A stretch of DNA of 12,762 nt, from contig JAUWHT010000317.1 of NCBI GenBank assembly GCA_030605745.1, forward strand, positions 1 to 12,762. The letters run 5' to 3'. The translations under genes were made by a program, and so were the position numbers. The notes below the pieces were generated by a model. That model saw nothing but the letters and a program-made list of their open reading frames with translations. It did not search any database and was not told where the DNA came from. This DNA comes from Pirellulales bacterium. Its GTDB lineage: Bacteria; Planctomycetota; Planctomycetia; Pirellulales; Thermoguttaceae. The number at the start of each line of letters is the position of its first letter. Within the stretch, counting starts at the first letter, position 1. Positions 1 through 6,647 of this stretch are shown here, one piece after another.

Positions 1-1
1 C

Positions 2-1105
2 CTGAAGCGTTATGAAGGTGAAGTGATCAAGAAGAAGGGCGGGAAGTACGGAATCTACCAGGACTACCGCAAGCTGCTGGACGACAAGAGCGTCGACGCG
101 GTGGTCTTGACCACTACCGAGCACTTCCGCGCGCTGCCCTGCATTCACGCCTGCCAGGCCGGCAAGGACGTTTATGCTGAGAAGCCACTGTGCCTGACCA
201 TCCGCGAAGGTCGGGCCATGGTCGAGGCGGTGCGGAAGTACAAGTGCATCTTCCAGACCGGCACCCAGCAACGCTCCCATTTTCGTAACCGTGAGGCTAA
301 CGAGTACGTGCGCAATGGGCGGATCGGCAAGGTGCACACCGTAATCTGCCAGAACTGGGTTAGTTCCCGACCTTACAGCGACTACGATCTGCCCGCGGAG
401 CCGGTGCCCGAGGGGCTGGATTGGGATGTGTGGTGCGGACAGACCGAACCGTTGCCGTTCAACATGCGAATCTATCGGACCTACAACAGCCCCGGCTGGC
501 ACAACTTGCAGCGCTACTCCGGCGGCTGGATGGCCAATGCGGGTTCGCACGCCCTGGACATGGTGCAGTGGGCCTTGGACGCCGACGAGACCGGCCCGGT
601 CGAAGTCTGGGCCGAAGGCAAGTCGTTCGACGCGAAGGTGACCTACCGTTATGTCAATGGCGTGCTGCTGAAGCTGGAAGGCTCCTGCGCGGGGCCGGGA
701 ATTCCCGCCTGGAAATCCGGCAAGAAGCCGGAAGACGAAGCGTCCGTATTCGGAGCGATCTTTATCGGCGACGAGGGCCGGCTGATCGAGCATCGCGGCC
801 GCTTCAATACCAGGCCTATTGCCATTTCCAAGGAACCCATCAAGGATACGGACATCCGGCTGTACAAGAGCGACAACCACGTGCAGAACTGGATCGACTG
901 TATCAAGTCGCGCGAGAAGTGTGTCGCCGATGAGGAGATCGGTCACCGCTCATGCACGGTCTGCCACCTGGGCAACATTGCCCGCTGGACCGGCCGCAAG
1001 CTCCGCTGGGACCCGGAAAAAGAAATCTTCCCCGGCGACGACGAGGCCAACTCGTACCTGGATCGTCCACAGCGTGCCCCGTACCAGTTGCCCGATCCGG
1101 TTTAG
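2..1105 (+). CDS. Gfo/Idh/MocA family oxidoreductase, 5'-truncated by the window edge
   Basis: NAD(P)-dependent dehydrogenase family acting on sugars, inositols and related polyols. The frame is open from base 2, upstream of the first in-frame GTG at 23, so the start and the GxGxxG nucleotide-binding loop lie outside the window. Visible marks: a DYRKLL...VDAVVLTTTEH stretch (end of the Rossmann fold), the family EKP motif at 179-187 (AEKPL), and an AGSHALDMVQW segment near 539-570 containing the His-Asp pair of the GGH/GAHxxD type active site. The C-terminus (GHRSCTVCHLGNIA, then FPGDDEAN and RPQRAPYQLP) is typical, in my recollection, of the large planctomycete paralogue group, many of which carry a Tat signal; that cannot be checked here. 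First gene of a co-oriented catabolic run. Family call is firm; substrate unknown. Confidence 0.9.
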   Translation: MKRYEGEVIKKKGGKYGIYQDYRKLLDDKSVDAVVLTTTEHFRALPCIHACQAGKDVYAEKPLCLTIREGRAMVEAVRKYKCIFQTGTQQRSHFRNREANEYVRNGRIGKVHTVICQNWVSSRPYSDYDLPAEPVPEGLDWDVWCGQTEPLPFNMRIYRTYNSPGWHNLQRYSGGWMANAGSHALDMVQWALDADETGPVEVWAEGKSFDAKVTYRYVNGVLLKLEGSCAGPGIPAWKSGKKPEDEASVFGAIFIGDEGRLIEHRGRFNTRPIAISKEPIKDTDIRLYKSDNHVQNWIDCIKSREKCVADEEIGHRSCTVCHLGNIARWTGRKLRWDPEKEIFPGDDEANSYLDRPQRAPYQLPDPV

Positions 1106-1140
1106 TTTTCATAACGCGGCCTGCGGCCGCAACCAAACGA

Positions 1141-1214
1141 ATAGGGGATTAGGCTGTTAGGGATGTCGAGTTCACACCCCTAACAGCCTAACAGCCTAAT
1201 CCCCTAACAGCCTA
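1141..1214. repeat. Palindromic repeat, CTAACAGCCTA units
   Basis: GGGGATTAGGCTGTTAGG (1144-1161) is perfectly complementary to CCTAACAGCCTAATCCCC (1187-1204), an 18-bp stem with a 25-nt loop. The 11-mer CTAACAGCCTA occurs directly at 1180-1190, 1188-1198 and 1204-1214 and inverted at 1150-1160, so an alternative stem of 1151-1162 with 1178-1189 is also possible. It fills most of the gap between the first oxidoreductase and the transporter. There is no T tract, so it is better described as an intergenic hairpin repeat than a terminator. A further short palindrome, TTACGACGTAA, lies at 1242-1252. Confidence 0.9.
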
Positions 1215-1271
1215 GAAACATGCACGCACGGCGCGCAGAAGTTACGACGTAAGACTTTAGGGAGCGAAGCA

Positions 1272-2771
1272 ATGGCGGAACCGGTCAGAGGCCTTCCCAT
1301 GACCTCCAAGTGGGACCCGGAGAAGCTGGTCCAAGAAGTGGCGGCACTTCAGGAACTGGAAAGCAGACCGTTATTGGGGCGGGCTGGAGGCTATATCAAG
1401 CGAACCGGTCCCGGGCTGCTGCAAAGCGCGATGACGCTGGGGGCCGGCAGCGCGGCGGCCTCGATCATGGCCGGGGCATCCTTCGGATACGAGTTGCTCT
1501 GGGTCCAGCCGGTGGCGATGTTCCTGGGGATCATGATGCTGGCCGCCTTGGGCAACGTCGTGCTTACCACCGGCGAGCGCCCCTATCGTTCTTTCGGACG
1601 CGAGTTGCACATCTCGATCGCGTTTCTCTGGGCGCTGGGGACAATTGTCTCGAGTGTGATCTGGCACTTTCCGCAGTACGGCCTGGCAGCCGGCGCGGCG
1701 CGCGACCTGGGCAACCTGTTCGGCTTCGTCACCGAGGTAAGCAGCGGAGACAACATCGCCTTTACGACGGCCGGCTACGCCATCAGCTTCGGCATCGGGG
1801 TCCTGATCCTGGCGATCAACATCTTCACCACCTGGAGCTACGGCAGCGGCGCGAAAGGGATCCGGCTGTACGAATGGTTCCTCCGCACCGTCCTGGCGAT
1901 CCTTGTCATCCTGTTCGGCGTGATCGTCATTGAGCGGACCATCAGCGGAGCCATCAACTGGTGGGGCATCGGCCGCGGTTTCCTGGGCCTCGACTCGTTC
2001 AGCGGGGTGCTGAAGTCGGGCTGGACGACCGATAAGATAACCGTTGTGCTCGGCGCGATCGGAGCGGCCGTGGGCATCAACATGACGTTCCTCTATGGCT
2101 ATTCGCTCTTGGCGAAGGGTTGGGGCTCAGCCCACAAGAAGCTTTCCCGCTGGGACCTCGGCATGTCGATGTTCCTGCCGTTTGTGCTGGTCACGTCGCT
2201 GGTGATCATCGCCATGGGCAGCACGATCTACAGACCCGGCGAAGGAACCCTCGTGCGGATGCAGGCAGTGGATGCGGCCGATGCCCTCACACCAGTTCTC
2301 GGCCCATGGTTGGGGCGAATGGTCTTCGACCTGGGCTTTATCGCCATGACCTGCGGGGCGATCAGCACGCACATGGTCGTGTGCGGCTTCACCGTCTGTG
2401 AGATGTTCGGCCTGGAGTACACCGTCTGGCGGTACCGTATGTTCACGCTGGTGCCTGTGGTAGGCATCCTCGGTGTCGTTACCACTACGCCGCTGTGGAT
2501 GCCCGTGGCCACCTCGGCCATCTGCTTCACCATGCTGCCGATCGCCTACATCGCCTTCTTCATCATGAACAACAAGAAGAGCTATATCGGAGAGGCCACG
2601 GGTCACGGCTGGAAACGCGTCGTCTTCAACACCGTTCTGTTGGTGGCCATCGCCATGGCCACCATCGGGGCGGCTATCAAGATCAAGGGCGGAGTGATCG
2701 ACAAGATTCCTCAACTGCTCGGCAAGCCGGAAGCCAGCGCGCCAGCAGGCCAGGGTACCGGCACAACGTAG
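1272..2771 (+). CDS. Nramp-fold (SLC11-like) membrane transporter with non-canonical metal site
   Basis: 499-residue polytopic membrane protein with about eleven hydrophobic helices. The TM1 region, GPGLLQSAMTLGAGSAAASI (residues 46-65) followed by FGYELLWVQP, aligns with the Nramp signature GPG...DPGN...QFGYKLLW. At the DPGN position it reads G57-A58-G59-S60. The TM6 segment GAAVGINMTFLYGYS (264-278) matches GATVMPHxxYLHS, with Met to G268 and His to N270. The metal-coordinating Asp, Asn and Met of canonical Mn/Fe transporters are therefore all absent, while the fold signature persists. Start at ATG 1272 is supported by GGAG at 1260-1263. The soluble N-terminus has about 45 residues; the C-terminal tail is Ala/Gly/Pro-rich. 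It sits inside a sugar catabolic run, so an organic solute or a different ion is possible. Fold fairly sure; substrate unknown. Confidence 0.8.
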   Translation: MAEPVRGLPMTSKWDPEKLVQEVAALQELESRPLLGRAGGYIKRTGPGLLQSAMTLGAGSAAASIMAGASFGYELLWVQPVAMFLGIMMLAALGNVVLTTGERPYRSFGRELHISIAFLWALGTIVSSVIWHFPQYGLAAGAARDLGNLFGFVTEVSSGDNIAFTTAGYAISFGIGVLILAINIFTTWSYGSGAKGIRLYEWFLRTVLAILVILFGVIVIERTISGAINWWGIGRGFLGLDSFSGVLKSGWTTDKITVVLGAIGAAVGINMTFLYGYSLLAKGWGSAHKKLSRWDLGMSMFLPFVLVTSLVIIAMGSTIYRPGEGTLVRMQAVDAADALTPVLGPWLGRMVFDLGFIAMTCGAISTHMVVCGFTVCEMFGLEYTVWRYRMFTLVPVVGILGVVTTTPLWMPVATSAICFTMLPIAYIAFFIMNNKKSYIGEATGHGWKRVVFNTVLLVAIAMATIGAAIKIKGGVIDKIPQLLGKPEASAPAGQGTGTT

Positions 2772-2793
2772 CCGGCGAGACGCCGGCGTTACA
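2768..2793. repeat. Short GC palindrome overlapping the transporter stop codon
   Basis: GCCGGCGAGACGCCGGC (2771-2787) forms a 7-bp perfect stem with a 3-nt AGA loop. Flanking GTA and TAC can extend it across a small bulge. It begins on the last base of the upstream stop codon and ends just before the ThuA ribosome-binding site, so it occupies almost the whole 30-nt gap. No U tract follows. Confidence 0.75.
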
Positions 2794-2801
2794 ACAGGAG
2801 A

Positions 2802-3533
2802 ATGAAAATGCAGGCTGTTTTAGCAGTTCTGACCGCGGCCGCGTTGATCTCGGCGGCTGCCGAGGAAAAAGAAGAAATGGATTCGATCCGCATCCTGTCC
2901 GTGACCGGAGTTGACTCAAAGGCGCACGACTGGAAGGAGAGATCCCAGGCGATCAGCCGGATCCTTGCAGAGGACCGGCGGTTCGAGGTACGGGTGGTCG
3001 AGGACCCCGAATTTCTCGCTGAAAACGACCTGTTCGACTACGACGTTGCGCTGCTGCACTTCAGAAACCTGAAGCCGCTGGCGCGGGGAAAGCAGATGAA
3101 AGCGAACCTGTCCCGCTTTGTCAAACAGGGCGGAGGTCTGGTTGTGCTGCATGGAGTATCCGGGGCGTTTCCAGACTGGCCGGAGTTCCGCAACCTGATC
3201 GGCAGGGTCTGGGGGCCGAATCACGGGCACGATCCGCGCGGGCCATTTACGGTCAAGATCGTCAACACTGAACACCCGGTTGTCCGGGGAATGAAGGACT
3301 TCAAGACCGACGACGAACTATACGTTGGCTTTGCGGGCGATCGGCCGATCGAGATCCTGGCCACCGCCCGGTCCAAGAAAACCGGCAAGGACGAACCGGC
3401 GGCCTTCGTGTTTCAATACGGCAAGGGTCGAGTGTTTCACACCCCATTGGGTCACGACGGCAAGGCCCTGTTGATGCCTGGCGTGGCCGAATTGCTGCGT
3501 CGCGCCTGCGCCTGGGCGGCGGGCGGCCAGTAG
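2802..3533 (+). CDS. ThuA-domain (trehalose-utilisation-like) protein, probably exported
   Basis: ThuA domain with a class I glutamine-amidotransferase-like flavodoxin fold; relatives take part in disaccharide and 3-keto-sugar metabolism, but the chemistry is poorly defined. Residues 4-20 are hydrophobic and Ala-rich (AVLAVLTAAALISAAA), consistent with a signal peptide. Domain marks: ILSVTG near 31-36, DYDVALLHF at 79-87, GGLVVLHG at 111-118, HDPRGPF at 143-149, TDDELY at 169-174, GKGRVFHTPLGHD at 208-219. Length is normal for a single-domain ThuA protein. Start is ambiguous. AGGAG at 2796-2800 is 1 nt from ATG 2802 but an ideal 7 nt from ATG 2808, which favours 2808; starting at 2802 keeps Lys2, giving the signal peptide its usual positive n-region. 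It follows the transporter by 30 nt. Confidence 0.85.
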   Translation: MKMQAVLAVLTAAALISAAAEEKEEMDSIRILSVTGVDSKAHDWKERSQAISRILAEDRRFEVRVVEDPEFLAENDLFDYDVALLHFRNLKPLARGKQMKANLSRFVKQGGGLVVLHGVSGAFPDWPEFRNLIGRVWGPNHGHDPRGPFTVKIVNTEHPVVRGMKDFKTDDELYVGFAGDRPIEILATARSKKTGKDEPAAFVFQYGKGRVFHTPLGHDGKALLMPGVAELLRRACAWAAGGQ

Positions 3534-3537
3534 AGTT

Positions 3538-3620
3538 AGTGGTCAGTGGTCAGAAGACCGATCACTTGTAACTGACCACTGACCACTGACCACTGACCAC
3601 TGATAACTGATGGCTGACAA
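3538..3620. repeat. 7-bp tandem array (CTGACCA) with inverted units, abutting the next start codon
   Basis: CTGACCA is repeated exactly four times at 3572-3599, then degenerates through CTGATAA (3600-3606), CTGATGG (3607-3613) and CTGACAA (3614-3620), ending directly against ATG 3621. Two inverted units, TGGTCAG, lie at 3540-3553. AGTGGTCAGTGGTCAG (3538-3553) pairs perfectly with CTGACCACTGACCACT (3572-3587), a 16-bp stem with an 18-nt loop. The array takes the place where a Shine-Dalgarno would be expected. Translated antisense it gives the SGQWSVVSGQ-type peptide often seen as a false ORF in repeat-rich genomes. Confidence 0.95.
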
Positions 3621-4649
3621 ATGACCACGCAGATGCAAATGTCCGAATTGAAGTTGGTCCCCAATGGCCATCCGAATGCCCAGAATGTGGCGGTGTTGCA
3701 CAAGCCATTCGAGATATCGATTGCCCGGGCGGAGATTCCCGAGCCGGGCGAGGGGGAAGTTCGGGTAAAGATCAAGTGGGTGGGTGTGTGTGGATCCGAC
3801 GTCGAGGTCTACCGCGGTGCCCGCAGGCCGGAGTTCCTTTCCACTCCTACCCGACTGGGACATGAAGTGGCCGGGCGGATCGATAAACTCGGCCCCAATG
3901 TGCAAGGCCTGCGGGCCGGCGACAAGGTTACCTGCCGGTACGTCTGGGGCGCTTTTGCAGAGTACCTTGTGTGTAAGCCTTTTAACCTGCACGTGCTACG
4001 GGAGGACTTCCCGCTGGACGAGGCAAGCCTGATCGAAATCCTACCCGGCGTGATCCATGCAGCCGAACTGGCCCAAATCGACCAGACTAAGAACGTGCTG
4101 GTTATGGGGCAAGGGGTCAGCGGGCTGGTGATCACCCAGGTGTTTCGGCTCTACAGTCCTGGTAGTCTTGTGGTCACCGATCTTAAGGACCGCAATCTGC
4201 AACTGGCCACAAAGTACGGCGCCACGCACACCTACAAGATCCCTTCCCGCGACACGCCCACAATGGATATCATCGGCAGTGACTTTGCGGACGGCTTCCA
4301 CGTTGTGGTCCCGTGCCTCTTGGAGGGGGACGGTATGTTGGACGCCATTGATTGTTCCGCTTTATGCGGGCGTATTGTGATGTACGGCTGTCTGGGCATC
4401 TGCAACAGGCCGATCGACTTCTACGCGGTGCATCGCAAGAGGCTGGAGATCTATTCGACCGAGCCGCGGCGGGACGTTGACATGTACCGCTTCTTTCAGC
4501 AAGGCGTACAAATGGTCTCGGACGGGCTTGTGAACACGGGCGAAATGATTACACACAAAGTGCCGCTGAGCAATATCGCCCAGGCGTTTGCGTTGCGGAA
4601 CGACGAAACCAACGACGCTATTCACGTGCTGGTGGATTGCGAAGCATAA
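3621..4649 (+). CDS. Zinc-type medium-chain alcohol/polyol dehydrogenase
   Basis: 342-residue MDR-superfamily dehydrogenase, likely oxidising a sugar, polyol or sugar-acid hydroxyl with NAD. The N-terminal GroES-like domain has the catalytic-zinc motif GVCGSD (C57, D60) and RLGHEVAG (H81, E82). E139 in SLIEILPGVIHA aligns with the Glu of sorbitol/threonine-dehydrogenase relatives. The Rossmann domain has GQGVSG (163-168), and D187 after the second strand (VVTDLKD) favours NAD over NADP. The four-Cys structural-zinc lobe is absent; the chain passes directly from GDKVTC to WGAFAEYLVC. ATG 3621 has no Shine-Dalgarno because the tandem repeat runs up to it. In-frame ATGs at 3633 and 3639 are alternatives and none is clearly better. 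Neighbours suggest polyol or keto-sugar work rather than simple alcohol oxidation. Confidence 0.88.
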   Translation: MTTQMQMSELKLVPNGHPNAQNVAVLHKPFEISIARAEIPEPGEGEVRVKIKWVGVCGSDVEVYRGARRPEFLSTPTRLGHEVAGRIDKLGPNVQGLRAGDKVTCRYVWGAFAEYLVCKPFNLHVLREDFPLDEASLIEILPGVIHAAELAQIDQTKNVLVMGQGVSGLVITQVFRLYSPGSLVVTDLKDRNLQLATKYGATHTYKIPSRDTPTMDIIGSDFADGFHVVVPCLLEGDGMLDAIDCSALCGRIVMYGCLGICNRPIDFYAVHRKRLEIYSTEPRRDVDMYRFFQQGVQMVSDGLVNTGEMITHKVPLSNIAQAFALRNDETNDAIHVLVDCEA

Positions 4650-4730
4650 AGCCGCGACCGTTGGTCGCGCATATAGGACCGCAACCACCGGTCGCGCATG
4701 TAAGAGCGCGACCACCGGTCGCGGCTTTTT
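4649..4730 (+). terminator. Triple GC-palindrome array ending in a Rho-independent-like terminator
   Basis: Three related palindromes follow the dehydrogenase stop: GCGACCGTTGGTCGCGC (4654-4670), CGCAACCACCGGTCGCGC (4680-4697) and CGCGACCACCGGTCGCGG (4707-4724), separated by short AT-containing spacers. The last has a 7-bp stem (4707-4713 with 4717-4723) followed by GC and TTTTT (4726-4730). AAGCCGCGACC (4649-4659) is also complementary to GGTCGCGGCTT (4717-4727), so one large outer stem could form. Either structure ends on the T run and could act as a leaky terminator or processing site between the dehydrogenase and the downstream trio. The outermost T run leads into GAGGGG, the ribosome-binding site of the next gene. 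Confidence 0.7.
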
Positions 4731-4741
4731 GAGGGGTTGTT

Positions 4742-5788
4742 ATGAACGCCACAGGATGCAAGGTTGCGGTGGTCGGCTGCGGCCGTATCGCCCGGGAACA
4801 CGTAGCGGGATACCAGAGGCTCGGGGACCTGTTCGATATCAAGGCTTTCGTGGACAAGGACATTTCCCGGGCGGAAGGCTTCGCACGTAAGTACCGGCTG
4901 GGCAGTACCTATGGATCGCTTGAAGAAGCCGCTCGCTCTGAAGAGTTGGACGCCGTCGATCTCTGTTTGCCTCCGTCCGAACACTGCCGCGTCACGGTCG
5001 CGGCTGCCGGCTTGGGCCTTCATGTTCTGGTAGAAAAGCCGCTGGCGGTGACTTGCGATGAGGTGGACAAGATGGTGGAAGCCGGGCAGCGCAGCGGTGT
5101 TGTCATCATGTCGGGTCAATCGCGCCGGTTCAGCGGCCCGTTGCGCAAGACGAAACAGATCATCGACTCCGGCGGAATCGGCAAGCCGCTGCTGGGCTAC
5201 GTCTCGTATGGCATGAAGGTCGGCCTGAATGTGCCGTGGTGGGGCGACCCGAAAGTCTCCGGCCCCAGCAACCTGCTTGCCAACTGGGGCGCCCATTCCC
5301 TGGACGAGATTTATTACTTGTACGGGGTACCCGCGAGGGTCTATGCGGAAGGTAGAGACACGGGTGGGCCGACCGCAGGCATTGACATTTTCAGCGCGGT
5401 CTTCGGTTACCAGTTGGGCTTCGTGGCCAACATGAATTGGTCGTACGTGAGCGAGATGCCCACCGGCCAGGTGGGAGAAATCAGAGAGCTGTTGCCGACC
5501 AAGGGAATCAAGGGATGTATGGGGACCCAAGGCACGGTGCAATACGGCCAGAACGTGGGGCCGACCGGCGTGCTGCTCGACGGCCGGACCGTGCCCAACG
5601 ACGATACGGACGTCAACCAGTTCCATACCATGCTTCGGGAGTTCCATGCGGCGATTGCCCAACGGCGGGAACCCGAAACATCCGCACTCCGGTGCCGTGT
5701 AGTCGTTGAGATGATCGAGGCGATTCTCAAGTCGTGCGAAACCCACGAAGTTGTTCCCATTGCGGGCAAGGGCGCGATTGAGTATTGA
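4742..5788 (+). CDS. Gfo/Idh/MocA family oxidoreductase
   Basis: Complete 348-residue NAD(P)-dependent sugar/inositol-type dehydrogenase. The N-terminal Rossmann fold has VAVVGCGRIA (G12, G14, then R15-I16-A17 completing GxGxxA). The EKP motif is at 98-100 (LVEKPLAVT), and the catalytic-site segment NWGAHSLDEIYYLYG (181-195) has H185 and D188. Length is normal for the family. ATG 4742 is 5 nt after GAGGGG (4731-4736). It is not a close copy of the first oxidoreductase, so the two probably act at different steps. It leads a compact trio, with the next start 25 nt after its stop. Substrate cannot be inferred; a partner role with the MDR dehydrogenase and the isomerases is likely. Confidence 0.93.
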   Translation: MNATGCKVAVVGCGRIAREHVAGYQRLGDLFDIKAFVDKDISRAEGFARKYRLGSTYGSLEEAARSEELDAVDLCLPPSEHCRVTVAAAGLGLHVLVEKPLAVTCDEVDKMVEAGQRSGVVIMSGQSRRFSGPLRKTKQIIDSGGIGKPLLGYVSYGMKVGLNVPWWGDPKVSGPSNLLANWGAHSLDEIYYLYGVPARVYAEGRDTGGPTAGIDIFSAVFGYQLGFVANMNWSYVSEMPTGQVGEIRELLPTKGIKGCMGTQGTVQYGQNVGPTGVLLDGRTVPNDDTDVNQFHTMLREFHAAIAQRREPETSALRCRVVVEMIEAILKSCETHEVVPIAGKGAIEY

Positions 5789-5813
5789 TTTGTTGTTTCG
5801 AGGAAGTAATACA

Positions 5814-6647
5814 ATGCTTCTTGCCAGCCAAGGTGATCCGGCTTTGTTGAAGGCAATGGGAGTGGAGGCTGTCGTGTTGGGGTGCGCGCCGGGAGTGTAC
5901 GGCGACGAACTGGGCACTACAGTTACCCCCGAAAACATCGGCGCGTTTGCCCAACAGGCCAGGAAAGCCCGGGATTGCGGCCTGGTTTGCCAGTCTATCT
6001 ATCCGGACTGGAACCTGATCGAAAAAACGATCGACCGGCCCGGATACCTGGATACCGTGATGGTCCTTTTCGACGAGTTGTCGAAACACGGGTTGACCGA
6101 TCTCTTCGTAAGCTGCGGGTTGAGAGACCTGGACGCACTGTGCCAGGCGGAAAGGAAGACCTACGAAAAGCGATTTGTCGAGCATCTCGATCGTATCTAC
6201 GAACATGCCGAGCAGCTTGGCCTGCATGTTTGCCTGCACAGTTCGCTGATGCCGTGGATCTACTTGCAGAATGTGGATGCCTGGGACCGATGGCTAGGTG
6301 AGTTTCCCGTGGAAGCCAACAGCATCGTATTGTGCTTGGGATGCACCGAATCGGCCGGTCTGGACGCGGTGGAATTGATCGGGAAGTGGCACCGGCGAAT
6401 TAGGGCGGTGCACGTACGCAACGTGGTGGGCCGATTCGAGGATCGCTCGCACAAAGACGTTCGCCTTGACTGCGGAACGCTCGACCTGCCTCCCGTCTTC
6501 GAGAAGCTCTCTCGTGTCGGGTTCCAGGGATCGATCATTCCGGAACACTTCCCGGAATTCCCTTGCACCGACGGCCCGTTGGTCAGCCAGGCCTTTGCGC
6601 TGGGATACTGCCGGGCGTTAATTCAGAAAGGAGAAAAAATGCGATGA
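5814..6647 (+). CDS. TIM-barrel sugar isomerase/dehydratase, mannonate-dehydratase-like
   Basis: 277-residue protein of the xylose-isomerase-like TIM-barrel superfamily. Several motifs recall D-mannonate dehydratase (UxuA): LHSSLMPW at H142 in the position of the UxuA IHPDDPPW His, a Cys pair C174/C177 in VLCLGCTES near the UxuA Cys, VHVRNV at H200 matching VHLRN, and PEH at 243-245 where UxuA has DH. A plausible metal site is thus two His, one Cys and an acid, with Glu for Asp. It is much shorter than the roughly 390 residues of typical UxuA. Start: ATG 5814 sits 9 nt after AGGA (5801-5804); an upstream in-frame ATG at 5751 would overlap the previous gene and lacks such support. The C-terminus (KGEKMR) encodes the ribosome-binding site of the next gene. 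Fold sure; reaction uncertain. Confidence 0.75.
   Translation: MLLASQGDPALLKAMGVEAVVLGCAPGVYGDELGTTVTPENIGAFAQQARKARDCGLVCQSIYPDWNLIEKTIDRPGYLDTVMVLFDELSKHGLTDLFVSCGLRDLDALCQAERKTYEKRFVEHLDRIYEHAEQLGLHVCLHSSLMPWIYLQNVDAWDRWLGEFPVEANSIVLCLGCTESAGLDAVELIGKWHRRIRAVHVRNVVGRFEDRSHKDVRLDCGTLDLPPVFEKLSRVGFQGSIIPEHFPEFPCTDGPLVSQAFALGYCRALIQKGEKMR
6628..6647 (+). promoter_or_regulatory. RBS and ATGA stop-start overlap coupling two isomerase genes
   Basis: AAGGAG at 6628-6633 lies inside the end of the upstream gene. ATG 6644-6646 overlaps the upstream TGA 6645-6647 by 4 nt (ATGA), with 10 nt from the Shine-Dalgarno. This decides the downstream start against the much earlier in-frame ATG at 6563 and indicates translational coupling. 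Confidence 0.8.

Noticed and set aside
3538..3620. Possible CRISPR array
   Set aside because: Units are 7 nt with no spacers, and there are no cas genes; this is a simple tandem repeat.
5751..5813. Upstream ATG for the UxuA-like gene
   Set aside because: It would overlap the preceding gene by 38 nt; ATG 5814 has a Shine-Dalgarno at good spacing and a natural N-terminus.
4622..5938. 438-codon open frame on the minus strand
   Set aside because: Antisense to the second Gfo/Idh gene and the GC palindrome array; its C-terminal peptide is just the translated repeat (RSYMRD units) and no family is recognisable.
6563..6643. Upstream ATG for the hydroxypyruvate-isomerase-like gene
   Set aside because: It lies deep inside the preceding gene; AAGGAG plus the ATGA overlap supports 6644.
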